Assembly (NCBI GenBank): GCA_022225965.2
Contig: JAKJXP020000097.1
Coordinates: 1-64,000, forward strand
Direction of reading: 5' to 3'
Length of the DNA stretch: 64,000 bases
From: Diatrype stigma
Lineage: Eukaryota; Ascomycota; Sordariomycetes; Xylariales; Diatrypaceae
How positions within the stretch are numbered: the first letter of the stretch is position 1; each line of letters opens with the position of its first letter. The notes under the pieces are model-generated. The model ran no database searches and was not told the DNA's origin. It saw nothing but the letters and a program-made list of their open reading frames with translations. Both the position numbers and the translations under genes were made by a program. Of this stretch, positions 33,078 through 43,878 are shown piece by piece.

Positions 33078-35123
33078 ATGCTGTTATCCCCCCGGAGGTT
33101 GAGGGGCTTCCCCTTCAAGGATGACCCATTTGAACAAGGACCGCTTATATCTCGGCCCGTTCGAAAGGTTGTCTGTCTGCTGTGCCTGATATCCGGAGGA
33201 CTCGTATTGTTCAACAGACAATACGTAACAGACGAGCTCACCGCCGATGCATACCAGAGTTACAAATTTCACCTGCGGTTTCCTGCCGGTCCGGACGGCA
33301 GCCTATCTTCGAAATGGGTGGGAGGCGGATCCGTCATGACCTCGTCTGCAGAGGCGCCCGACGACGATGAGCCGATCAAGAAAGCCGAGCAACAGGAAAC
33401 CCTCTACAGCGACGTCCTACCTGATGTGATACGGATACCTTTCCCGGACGCTGTTAGGGATGTCGAGCTGGATGGGTGGGAAGACGAGTGGTTCTCCCGT
33501 GGCCGTTTTGACGTCGAGCGCTGGGGCCCGTTCGAGACTCCCAAACTCGACTTCGTCTATAACTGGGTTAACGGATCAGAGGAGGCGTTCAAGGAGGTCC
33601 GACACCAATACGAACTGAAATCGCCTCTCAACGACAAGGAAGGCAAGTGGATATCACAACACAGCAAGAACCGTTACCGGGATTGGGGCGAGCTGCGGTA
33701 CTCGCTACGCAGTCTAGACCAGTACGCGGCAGGGTTCGTCAACAAGATCCAGATCTTGGTAAACTCTGTTGCGACCAATCGGGACGGGGCGGTTCAATTA
33801 CAGCCACAGCGTCCCGCCTGGCTCCGGGACGATCGGGAGGTCGACGAACATGTGCAGGTCCTGGGCCAGGAGTCCTTCTTCCGCGAGGATGAACAGCAAT
33901 GCCTGCCCACGTTCAACTCCCTCGCCATCGAGTCTCAGATCTATATGACGCCGTCGACCAAAGACCAGCTCGTGGCCCTATCGGACGACATGTTTTTGGG
34001 ATCACCCCACTCCGCCTCGGACTTCTACTCACCCTTGTTCGGGACCGTCATGGCTTTCAAGTCGGACCATTATAACACCAAGGCCCTGGGCAGCACGAAG
34101 TCGGTGCCGACCTTTGGCGAGAAGCCTTTCGTGTATTACACCTCGTACCTCCTGAACAACCGGTTCGGCGCGCGGGCGAGACACGTGCAGGCGCACTTTA
34201 CCCACTCGGTCTCACGCAGCGTCATGCGTGAAACCATGGCGTCGTTCCCGCGACCGGCCATGAAAGGGGCTTGCGAGCGCTTCCGCGGCGAATCCCAACG
34301 CTACCAGATATACCCGTGGTATGCCAGCTTCCACTACAGCATGGAGCGATTCCGCGAGGTGTTGCTATGGTCGTTCATCATGTCGAAGTCTGACGCCAAC
34401 GGCGACGGATATCTTGACTGGGATGAGCGCCGCGCGATCCTAGATGCCATCGAGCCCGGCTGGAGACTCCTAGCTGGCACCGACGCATCAGAACCAGCCA
34501 AGCAGGACGAGAATCGTGTCCGCATGTACTATCGCTTACCGCGTATGCTAGAAGATGCCGGCCTCGAACCGCCCAAGGCCAACGTGAATGTCCTTTGGAC
34601 ATCCGTTGACGGGCCCGAAGCGATCCGGAATATTAAGTGCAACGAGTTTGAGGTGGACAGGTGTTTTGGCGATTCGTTTAATTCGCCCCTGTCCGACCAG
34701 GTCTCGCAGAATCCCGACTTCACGGCAGCCAACATCTTTTCCCGCCTCGCGTCGCAACATGCCGACTGCGGCGATTGCCTGATCAAGTTCGCCTTAGTCT
34801 CCGCCTCCCGAGGCCTCGGGCCCTTGTTACCGCCCAAATCCAAGAAGCAAGAGCGCGAGGTGGTAATCAAGGCGCTGAAGAAGTACCAATACACCATCGT
34901 CGACACGGACGCGATGAAGTTCGTCATGATCAAGGATGCAGAGCAAGCCGAGACCGAACTTCTCGACCGGACCATCAAGCAAGGGAGACCGTATGGCCAG
35001 TACTGCTTGAACGACGATGTGATGACGGAAGACGAGGGGCAGGTCGCCAAGGTGGCACAGACCATGACGGCGGTGTTCGAGAAGCTGTGGCCTAAGAAAG
35101 GAAGATGGGAAAAGGACACGTGA
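33078..35123 (+). CDS. Stealth-family sugar-phosphate transferase, XPT1-like (xylosylphosphotransferase)
   Basis: A 681-aa single-exon type II membrane protein. A cytosolic tail and one membrane segment (about residues 29-45, V-V-C-L-L-C-L-I-S-G-G-L-V-L-F) precede a lumenal domain. The Stealth blocks are in order: L-D-F-V-Y-N-W-V-N-G-S near 157, R-Y-R-D-W-G-E-L-R-Y-S-L-R-S-L near 199, a central D-D-M-F-L-G, and H-F-T-H-S-V-S-R-S-V near 374. An EF-hand calcium loop (D-A-N-G-D-G-Y-L-D-W-D-E) sits near 437-449. The family includes human GNPTAB and Cryptococcus Xpt1, which adds xylose phosphate to glycans in the Golgi. Exact donor and acceptor are uncertain. Confidence 0.85.
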   Translation: MLLSPRRLRGFPFKDDPFEQGPLISRPVRKVVCLLCLISGGLVLFNRQYVTDELTADAYQSYKFHLRFPAGPDGSLSSKWVGGGSVMTSSAEAPDDDEPIKKAEQQETLYSDVLPDVIRIPFPDAVRDVELDGWEDEWFSRGRFDVERWGPFETPKLDFVYNWVNGSEEAFKEVRHQYELKSPLNDKEGKWISQHSKNRYRDWGELRYSLRSLDQYAAGFVNKIQILVNSVATNRDGAVQLQPQRPAWLRDDREVDEHVQVLGQESFFREDEQQCLPTFNSLAIESQIYMTPSTKDQLVALSDDMFLGSPHSASDFYSPLFGTVMAFKSDHYNTKALGSTKSVPTFGEKPFVYYTSYLLNNRFGARARHVQAHFTHSVSRSVMRETMASFPRPAMKGACERFRGESQRYQIYPWYASFHYSMERFREVLLWSFIMSKSDANGDGYLDWDERRAILDAIEPGWRLLAGTDASEPAKQDENRVRMYYRLPRMLEDAGLEPPKANVNVLWTSVDGPEAIRNIKCNEFEVDRCFGDSFNSPLSDQVSQNPDFTAANIFSRLASQHADCGDCLIKFALVSASRGLGPLLPPKSKKQEREVVIKALKKYQYTIVDTDAMKFVMIKDAEQAETELLDRTIKQGRPYGQYCLNDDVMTEDEGQVAKVAQTMTAVFEKLWPKKGRWEKDT

Positions 35124-36971
35124 TTGTCCTCCATAGCGGACATTTCATTCCGGTTCTTCTTAAGTCGATGGCGACGATTGTTGCGATGTGCAATGTAACA
35201 TATACCCCAAACATCTCATAATGTGAAACATGATACCAGATACCAAGCTATATTCTCAACCAACATTTTTCCTTGTTGTCCTCGTTCCTTTTTCGTTTTG
35301 TTTTTTTGTTTTGTATCTATCTGTCTGCTTACATAGAAACTCTAGATGAGTTCAATCAGAGTCCGTGACTCGCGGGACTATCTGCGAAGCTCTTGGCATG
35401 CCCAGGGAATGCGGGGAAACGAGAGATGGCAAATTTGGCATCATTATCAATGCTTAAGTGCGGGCGTGTAAGGAAAACAATGAAGGTACTTTTGCCGCCT
35501 GAATACGGCTATGTTAAAAGCCTGGATAGCATAACGTGCGAACTCATGTCAAGCCTGATAACCATCAGTATAATATGTGTTGGTGATATACCTAAGATTC
35601 CTGTCGGGCCCAACATATATTACATAGTATTACCGGCGGGTCTAGACTGTTCCGGTTACCCGCCCTGCCCTTCAGCTACAAATGACATGTGTGGATGTTT
35701 TACCGTCACGGTAATCAAATCCGCGGGACGTGTGGAGAATTGTATATGAGCCGATTACTTTCTGATATGGCACCCATTGGTGTTGTCCTAATGGCTGGCT
35801 ATTTGGAAGCTAGTTTTGGACCAGCCTATCAATAGTTCTATATGCACGAGTACATATATATCTTTGAAGGCAGGGATGGGATCGTTCATACGTATGTGTA
35901 CGACAGATAGTCGGTTTACAGCTATCTAGGTGCGAGTGCGAGTAAATCTAACACTGGGTGTGACACAGCTACTCCAGTTGGACACCACGCATCATACGGT
36001 ACTATGTAGGTACATAGACTAACATGGTTACCTAGGTATGTATCGAGTGTCGCAAGGTTTGGTGACTTGTCCAGCTGCATATGCGTGATGAGAACTGCAA
36101 TCATGACATAGCTTACTATATCTTAGTCAACTTTTACGTACTAGAACCTTAGTAGAATTTCAATGGGATGGAGCTTAGGTAGCGTTGAGAATAGCAGAAT
36201 TGCACCTAGGGTTCACCTTTGAGTCTTATTGAGGCATAGAGTCAACTCCTAGTTAGCTCCGAAAGAATGAGTTCGCTCCAGAGACCATTTGATGTTGTTT
36301 ATCGGTCCGATCACGGTGTGGAGATTGTCCAACATATAGCACTATTCAACTATCAACTAGGTATTCATTGTCCACATTGGAAGCCTCGGGGAATACGTAG
36401 TAGGTCAGAATGAAAAGGCTACATGATTGACTAGGGCCCTTGACACAAGCCAAGAAGCATCACGATTCGCAGTCTGCTTCATTGAGGAACATGACATGGC
36501 GGAAGACTTGCACGATAAGCTTGGTGGAAGATGGCGGGGAAGGGGGGTTGTTTGCGAATCGAGAGGCATCCAAATTCCTTCTTCGCATATCCTAAAAGAG
36601 ACCGAGCCGAGTGAGAGTCTCATGATGTTTTGGAATGGCAAATTGCATATCATCTGTTCCATCTTACATGAATTTTGTGACTACTCGGTTGACCTCCAAT
36701 TGGGGGCATCAAGGGCAAATGTAAGGTTTTGTCCGCCAAACCTTGTCTGAATATATTCGGCCGTAGAAAATGATGCATTAAATACTCGGATACTAGAATA
36801 TGTCTTTGTACTACAAGGTAGTCCATTATGGACAATGAGTATTAAACATTATGTACAATGGATATCTACTGAAGTAATAGGTGAAACCTCTGAACAGGAA
36901 GTGAGGAGAAACCGGGTATTGGAATACGACAGTCCAGAGGATAATAAAATGAAAGATCTAGCTACTGTACC
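35124..36971. other. Intergenic, 1.8 kb, no gene seen
   Basis: This is the shared 3' space of two convergent genes. It contains CCTAGGTA motifs (36031 and nearby). Open frames of 85-118 codons have no recognisable domain. Confidence 0.5.
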
Positions 36972-38396
36972 CTACTCGTCCCCGATGCCTTGATTTATCT
37001 CCAAAACAGCATGTTGGTGTTCCTGGGCAAGTTGCACAGGATCATTCAACTCGAATGTATAATCGAAGGGCATATCATCAGTGAGGCGACCTAACTCCTG
37101 ATCGCCGGCACCATGTGTACTCTTACCACCAACGTGCTGAATCAACACGGGCGTGACAGCCCATTTCAAACCATCATGACCATTTGCCCAATCTTCGATG
37201 AACGTGTCAACAGCGGCGTGGCTATCCTGGACGTCGAGATACAAGGGCAGGACATTCTCTGTAACCTGGCGTTGGGGAAACACGTACCCTTGCGCGCAAC
37301 ACCCATATTTGTGCATCAGGTGAACACCCGGCTTCTTGGGAAGCATGCAGTTGCGACCAGCCGCGAAGAAGAGGCCGATGACCATGGGCGTGCACACTCC
37401 GAAGATGAGCACCAACATTGCCCGGCCAAGCCCCTTGCGCACGGGAACAAAGCACCGGCGCAAGAGAAACACGGTAAGAGCCTCCACCAGGAGGAAGCTA
37501 GAGCTCGCCATGATGTACGATGGCCACTCTTCGGCATTCCACCCCAGGAGCCGTCCGTCGTAGAAGATGCGAAGGTACAGAAAGCCGTCTCTGCCTCTTC
37601 CCATGGCTTCCGTCTTCACAGCAGCGGACTGCAATGCGCCCATGGTGCGGTGATACCAGCCATCCATAGCAATAACGTCATCCTCCAGCGTCATGATGTA
37701 GCTCGGGTTGACCCTAGCGCACTCGGTCAGTTGGACCGAGTAGTCTATCTTCTGTTTCCGCGCATGCGCATCATAGCCGCCGTCCTCTTCGAGTTCGCTG
37801 ATGACTCGGATCGTATCAGGGTTATCGGTAAGGGTGGAATAGGTCGGGAGACTATCGGCCAGGTTACTCAACCAGGGCTGGCCGTATTCTTCGTGTCGCG
37901 ACTGGTTGACATGGGCGAGGAATACGACCAGGTAGACCCGCTGCCGCTCGATCGCATCTAGACCTTCCAGAAGGGACCCGACGGTCTCTTTCAGGTAGGA
38001 GAAACCATTGCGACTGACAGAGCCGATGGCGACGCAGATGTCTGGGTTAGGAGCAGCGGCGGGCCAAGAAGTCGAGGCAGAGGTAGAGGCAGAGGTAAAG
38101 GCAGAGGTGAGATTAGCCCAGGTCGGAGGCGGAAGCACGGCAGCTTGATCGGCGTATCTCGCAGCCTGGGCTTTTCGGAAGGACGAGTATGCTAGGACGC
38201 GGGTGAGGTCTGGCTGGAAGAAGATGGAGGACGGATCGCGGTAACAGGCCGACCTCAGATAGGCAGCGGTTGCGCCGTAACACAGCAGGAATCCCAGGAT
38301 GCAGGAGGTGACGACGCGGACAGGGAGCTGATGAGGCTGATGAGGCTGATGAAGTTGGGTTAGGGGAAAAAGAGAAAGCATCCAATTGGGAAGCAT
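36972..38396 (-). CDS. PGAP4-like glycosyltransferase (membrane protein)
   Basis: A 474-aa single-exon protein. One N-terminal membrane segment (about 26-46) is followed by a Ser/Thr/Ala-rich stem (95-117, encoded by a 12-bp DNA repeat). The GT-A-like catalytic domain begins at C-V-A-I-G-S-V-S-R-N-G (121-131), with an E-D-D-V motif at 238-241 as the likely metal/nucleotide-sugar site. Two closely spaced membrane segments (about 294-313 and 325-346) interrupt the catalytic domain. That tandem-helix insertion is the mark of PGAP4/TMEM246, the Golgi enzyme that adds GalNAc to GPI anchors. A GPI or glycan substrate is inferred by homology. The N-terminal H-Q-P repeat comes from TGATGAGGC DNA repeats. 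Confidence 0.8.
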   Translation of the reverse strand: MLPNWMLSLFPLTQLHQPHQPHQLPVRVVTSCILGFLLCYGATAAYLRSACYRDPSSIFFQPDLTRVLAYSSFRKAQAARYADQAAVLPPPTWANLTSAFTSASTSASTSWPAAAPNPDICVAIGSVSRNGFSYLKETVGSLLEGLDAIERQRVYLVVFLAHVNQSRHEEYGQPWLSNLADSLPTYSTLTDNPDTIRVISELEEDGGYDAHARKQKIDYSVQLTECARVNPSYIMTLEDDVIAMDGWYHRTMGALQSAAVKTEAMGRGRDGFLYLRIFYDGRLLGWNAEEWPSYIMASSSFLLVEALTVFLLRRCFVPVRKGLGRAMLVLIFGVCTPMVIGLFFAAGRNCMLPKKPGVHLMHKYGCCAQGYVFPQRQVTENVLPLYLDVQDSHAAVDTFIEDWANGHDGLKWAVTPVLIQHVGGKSTHGAGDQELGRLTDDMPFDYTFELNDPVQLAQEHQHAVLEINQGIGDE

Positions 38397-40588
38397 CCTA
38401 ACCGTTGGGTCCTGGATCCTGGATCCCGACCTTCCTCTTCCGATCAGTCCCTAGTACTAGCATGGAGACGGTACGGAATAATGGAGTGTGGAGTGCATGA
38501 AGTGCATGAAGTGCATGGGTAAGGATCTCCACTGCAGTCTCCAGGGCGGTAGGCTGCATCCATACCGCAGTAGGGAATCTAAGTTCAGCCACAGGGAACT
38601 ATGACGTCCTCGGTGGTCCTTTCGCGTGCTATGTGCTTAGGTATGTGCCTACATACATGTAGGTATGTGATTACGTTATTAGTTACGTTAGTTACATACT
38701 TAGGTAGGTAGTTACATATACCCACCCAGTAACTGAACCCCCTTACCTTCGCCTGCCTCCTACGACATCGATTGTAAATCATCGAGTCACTGCCGGCAAC
38801 TGACAGATTCCACCTGCAAATGCCGACAGCGTCCCTAAAGAACAAGATGGCGTTTCGTGCCTGGCTCGGGAATTACATGGAGATGCTCCAAGGTCAATAG
38901 ATTCAAGGTCAACGAAAATTGGCGTGTCGAGCTGAATTCTACTCGAGGTGTTTCGACCAGGAACTAATGTGCTAGCGATAGATCCCATTTCGTTGGTCAA
39001 CTATAGGCTGCACATCAGGTATCTGAAGCATCTGACTCTTCGTCTTATGAAAACATTTGGCGACGCCGACACCCCAATCCCAGTGGCTCAAATTGAGGTG
39101 CTATAGTAGTTTCAAAGGGTTGGTGTTCCCACGACTGTTGGCCTGATATCGATCGCGGCACGTACTAAGTAGTGGTACTTCCTTGGGTAATTTACAGTTG
39201 ATCAGGAGGTAGCAGATGCATTCAGTTGGGCGAATTGGCTCCCAGGTGGTACTCACGAATTCTTAGTGGTGTCTTCTCGAGTGACTCTGCTGCTGCGATA
39301 GATACGAGTGCCTCGCAGTGTCTGAATATACCCAGAACCCTCAAGGTCCCTCTTCCCGATGAAAACCAAGCTCCCTCCCCAATACCTGAGCCCATCCTGG
39401 GAATCACACCCCCCACCCCCGGCCAACAGGATCGACGCGCAACTGTGCCATGCCGAACGCGCCGTCGAGAAGCTTGCGCATTGCTATAATGAGCTCTACG
39501 CGCGCAGCTATAGCTTATATAGCCTAAGATAGCCGGCCTGCCCCAGCATGGACTCGGTAGGAATAAGTGGCAGATAGGACAACATCTGGAGGGACATTAG
39601 AACGCGGAGATTGTCACCCAGGCGATAGAAATTACAGCTATGTCAAGCGCCGGTCCTTCCGATGTGTATGCTGCGGCTGTCGCGCGGTAGATGTTGCGCG
39701 GCAACTGGTCAAGGAGCAGGAGCAGCGCCAAGGTCCCGTCTGGTGTCCTCGTCCAGGCATCAAGAACGCCTGCAGGCACCGCCGACACGAGGGGCTCCCA
39801 TACGCTATTATGTTGCACTTCGACGATGTCTCAGGCATTGTCGGCAGACAAGATGTCGGTGGTCGGCACGTTTACCTGACTTCGTCGACGATGATTGGTC
39901 TAGTTGGGTCTCTATGATTCGGTCGGCTTATAAGGAGTAACTGAATGGTGCGAAACTTGCTATCATGCGGGATGGTGAGAGGCGCAGCTGCAGCTCTTTA
40001 TGTTGCATCGCGGCTTAAGTTAGCGGTCGAGAGTGATCCTACGGTGCCGAGAAGCTCCAAAGGTGACCTCTGACGGGCAGGGCACTATGTAAGGAACTTT
40101 CGGCTCATAAAGTTGCAACTCATTTTCCAACATCTCCATGGAGAATGTACATAAGAGAATTAAAGAAACAGGTGCGTCGATTCGCCGCGTCAAACGTACG
40201 GAGGCCGTCCGGGGACCTGCTATGTCGTTTGTCATTTCAGTTACCGGTGGTCTCTATTGGCGGACGCATAGCCACGTTGGAGTTCCCGGTTCGTGCTGGT
40301 CGAGCAACGCTGCCGCGTCACACAGCAGTACGGTAGCTAGATGAAGCTGATACGTTGGTCTCCAACGTAAGATTGCTTATACGCACGACCTCCCATACAC
40401 CTCTCCTTTGGCCCCTCATTTGGAGCCTCTTCCACATCTCAGCTTCGCCTTTACTCGAGCACTCTACATGGTATCCGACCGCTCCGGCCTTTTGAAGACC
40501 CCCATACCAGAAATGAGACGCAATTCTTGATGTTTTATGGTTGTGTGTTCACTCCTATTGCGCCAGCGGACCATATGAGTAGTCGATC
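38397..40588. other. Intergenic, 2.2 kb, with one gene relic
   Basis: Apart from the DUF924 relic at 39480-39850, no gene is seen. Direct repeats AAGTGCATG occur near 38498-38518, and GTAGGTATGT-type runs near 38640-38715. Confidence 0.5.
39480..39850 (-). pseudogene. Fragment of a DUF924-family gene
   Basis: The minus strand reads G-V-L-D-A-W-T-R-T-P-D-G-T-L-A-L, then L-L-L-D-Q-L-P-R-N-I-Y-R-A-T. This is the hallmark of DUF924 (PF06041) proteins, small helical proteins of unknown function. After a frame change near 39600 the next family block follows (M-S-L-Q-M-L-S-Y-L-P-L-I-P-T-E-S). The N-terminal third and the C-terminal F-G-R-F-P-H-R-N block are missing. It is a truncated, frameshifted relic of about 120 codons, hidden opposite a longer plus-strand open frame. 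Confidence 0.72.
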
Positions 40589-41886
40589 ATGCCGGGCGTT
40601 ATCGTGGCCGGGTCGAGCAGCCGGCCACGTCAACAAAGATCTCACCTCGGCGGTGCCATCCTCTGGCTTCCCAAGCAAAGCAAGTTAAAGAGCGTGGAAA
40701 TTGGTCTAGAGGAGGGGTGCTATCACCATCCCGTCGTCATTCTTTCCCCTGAACCGCAGAAGGGGAAGGTAGCGTTGTTTCTTGTATGTGGCAGTTCACT
40801 TTCAAGCAGCACACCATTCACTAGTAACTCCACAGCTTCAAGCCAAATTGCTGATTCTTCGACAAGCTTACATCGTTCAACGAGACGTCCCTTGAGCTGA
40901 GGCATCCACACAACCGCGAGGCCCGGCGCCCGCATCTACCGATCGAACCATGTAGCCCTCATCCTGACAATGGGAGGCTCCTCAGACTGAGGAATCGATC
41001 CCCAGGGCTTCGGAAGAACTCCTACATTATTACGCACAAGAGGAAAACCGTGACGTACGCTAGCCTGCAGCCGTATGACCGCGAGAGGCCGGGCATGGAC
41101 ATTGCACTGTCGCGGAGGAGCTTTCAGGAGCTTATCGAGTACGCCAAATATTCTGTCCCGCTCCCAGATGTTCACCCGGTCGACCTAGGCATATGTAACG
41201 TATACCCACTGCCAGACAAGGTGGTAGCGGAGCGAAATAGGGAGGCTTCCCGTTCCTTGGAGGACGTCTCATCTAGTACCCAAAGTGCAATTGCTTCCGA
41301 GGGCGACATGCCTGTTTCTGATGACATACCAGTGCGATGCGAAGATGTCAAACCGGTGGTAGCAGCAACTCAGACGAGACGACCGAGAGAAGCAACACTT
41401 GGACGTATCACACGCCAGCGAGCTCTGGAGGCAATCAACCACCAGCGAGCTCTAAAAGCAATCAACAAACTTCATAGTAACCCTATTTACGCCCATACCC
41501 CCTTGCATAATCAGCATAATCAGCACCATCACTGTAGTGAACGCTACATCTTTCCGACAGCAGAAAGGCAACCATTGTTACCTGTTCACCGCCAGGATAG
41601 CTACAGGGCTCTAGGCCGACGCCAATATTACGGCAGCACCCCCTTACACGCAGTCACTAGAGACGTGTCGTGGCAAATGGAAGAGGAGCGTTTCAGTCGC
41701 TTTGGGACCGTTCTTCGCAGTTTTTGTAATGTCGTTTGCGGATACTCTTCGTTGCTGTACCGTATTCCTTGGGGGAGGGGTTTCTCGCTCATTGTCACTC
41801 TACTACTGTGGGCTGGGCTAGCTTATGGAATATATAGGCTCGTTTCCTTGGCGGTCGACCTCGTGAAGGGAAGTTGGGTGCTATGA
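40589..41886 (+). CDS. Fungal orphan family protein with C-terminal membrane segment (2 exons)
   Basis: Two exons, 40589-40783 and 40867-41886, flank an 83-bp intron (donor GTATGT at 40784, acceptor AAG at 40866) and give 404 aa. Splicing joins K-V-A-L-F-L to L-T-S-F-N-E-T-S-L-E. This restores an N-terminal domain with E-E-G-C-Y-H-H-P-V-V-I-L-S-P and L-P-I-E-P-C-S-P-H-P-D-N-G. I recall this pattern from large, uncharacterised fungal families, so the function is unknown. The middle is low-complexity with a duplicated Q-R-A-L-E/K-A-I-N motif and a His/Asn-rich patch. A single membrane helix lies near the end (F-S-L-I-V-T-L-L-L-W-A-G-L-A-Y-G-I-Y). It is probably tail-anchored or type II. Confidence 0.72.
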
Positions 41887-43878
41887 TTAGGCTATTTTGA
41901 CATCACGGCGATAGTACGATCTTGGAAGGTACTGGGCGTATACTGTATTAGGGCTAAGTGTTACGAAACAACCTCAACCAGGCGCATGCTCCAAATAACA
42001 TAGAGTTTCCGAGCAGAATTTGTGGGCTCTCCTAGTTTTCATGTACATACCAAGTATAGTATTACCCCCTGTCTCCGTTCCCCTACCGACGAATGAATGT
42101 GTTGTCTAGAATAGGAGAAGCCTGTCATACAGGTCACGATCCTCTAGGACTTCAGGACCTATAGTGTCTATACTGAGAGATCATGACCTCTTGGCCCCCT
42201 AACCCTAAGCCACGTTCCATTATGGTCCCATCCCTTGCGCTGAATCTTGGCCGTCGTTCGCGTTGGTAACTGAACGTTCCTAGATAGGGTGGCCAATGGT
42301 AGACTTTTGTCTTATTCAACACTGTCAGCACGTTAAGTACATGACTTCGACTTGGGCGCAGGACACCCCCTTTTGCTAATATGCGAGCAGGAGTGGCTAT
42401 GAGCGTTTAGTTCATTTCACCCCAGCAGTACTTTGGGTATTTGCCCGCAAGCTTATCTGACAAACTGAGGAGTAGGAGACCGTTCTCTTCATCACACAAT
42501 ACATATACATCGTGACTCCTGCCTACACTTTTCACGGTATTGTGATATAGAGGTGTTCAGAACTGGAACAGGATGCTTCGATTGTTTAGACTCTATATAC
42601 AATCAAAATTACTTTACGGTGATCAGCCAGCTGTCTCCAGGATCCGATGTGGGAATCTAGCCCAACCTAGGCTGCCAAGCGTTAACAACTATCCGTCATA
42701 TACTTGTCGGCCGACACCAATCAGCTTGCCGAGAGCTCTGAAGAAAGTTCTCTATCAACTTTTCAATTCAAAGGCCACGCATTCATCAATTCAGACCTGA
42801 GTGCCCGGAGGAGACTTGATCATGCAATTGTTAGCTAGATGAACCGTTACCCCTAACCCCTTACTAGCCCCTGTCAAGTACAGAGTCCATCCTCCAAACT
42901 TCTCGTTTCCTCCATTTCTTCTGTTCTCGTAGTAACCGCTTGCTAATAATAGAACTAGGAAGCGGGCATCGTAACCAATCTACCTGTATATCCCTAGATA
43001 CCACAGTACGAAATTGCTGAGATTGCAGTAACATAGTCTTTGCTAAATCAGGAATCCACAATTTGTTTTCAGGGCTACTGTACTGTGTTTCGCGGCCCAG
43101 GCGACGTGGGAGCGATCATGAACCAGGGTCTCACAAGTGCCACAGTCAAAGTGCTAGTCGAGCCATCCCATAGGTAGACTAACTAACAGATAAGCTTTCC
43201 AAGGCGAAACCCACCTTTGCAACTAATCGTCTCTTAATATATATCGCGGAGGCGCTGCATAAGTCACTACTCGCTATCTAGGGCACCTAGGGGGTAATTC
43301 TCAGCGGTGGCCGCCGCGTCAGCGTCATTGTCGCATAAGACCCGATCATATTAGCTGGCAATGCATCGAAATATGGCAACTACAGGGCGGGAATATATCC
43401 TAGCCTAGTAGTTCTAGGAACCCGTTTACCGAGGAGGATCCACTGATGCGAGAACAATGTGGGGGTCCCGTGGTTTTCATCGACTCGGTGTATCTACGGG
43501 CCCTATAGATAAAAAACGATCGGTAGCCACGCGTCCCTCGTCCAAAAGAATTGTCCAAAGCCGCGCCTTAGTCCAAAATCGGGGTTTCAGTCGCAAGCTA
43601 CCATCATGAGAGTGGACTGACCTGGGCTGGCGCTCTTGATACTGTCGATACCGTTGGGGCCGTCGGTGCCGTGCAGCGTCATGGCAGGAGCCGGTGGCTT
43701 TGCAGCAACGTCAGCACTATGGCGCGGTTTCGATATCGCAATGGCCAGGGGATTGTCGATATATATGTGTATGCGTGTGTAGGAGAGGGCGATGCCATCA
43801 CATTTCCTCGGCTTTTTCTTCTAACAGCAGACATTCGCTCATGCAACTGCTGCCGGTCATCACAGCACTGTGTTGAAA
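41887..43878. other. Intergenic, 2 kb, no gene seen
   Basis: Two telomere-like units (CCCTAACCCTAA) occur at 42197-42208. No domain is recognised in the short open frames. The last 300 bp form the GH3 promoter. Confidence 0.5.

Noticed and set aside
35393..35749. 118-codon open frame with several Cys near its end
   Set aside because: Considered as a small secreted protein, but there is no signal peptide at the start and the frame has no supporting context.
37113..37961. 282-codon plus-strand frame
   Set aside because: Antisense shadow of the PGAP4-like gene.
42197..42208. Interstitial telomere-like CCCTAACCCTAA
   Set aside because: Only two units; likely chance, not evidence of an ancient chromosome end.
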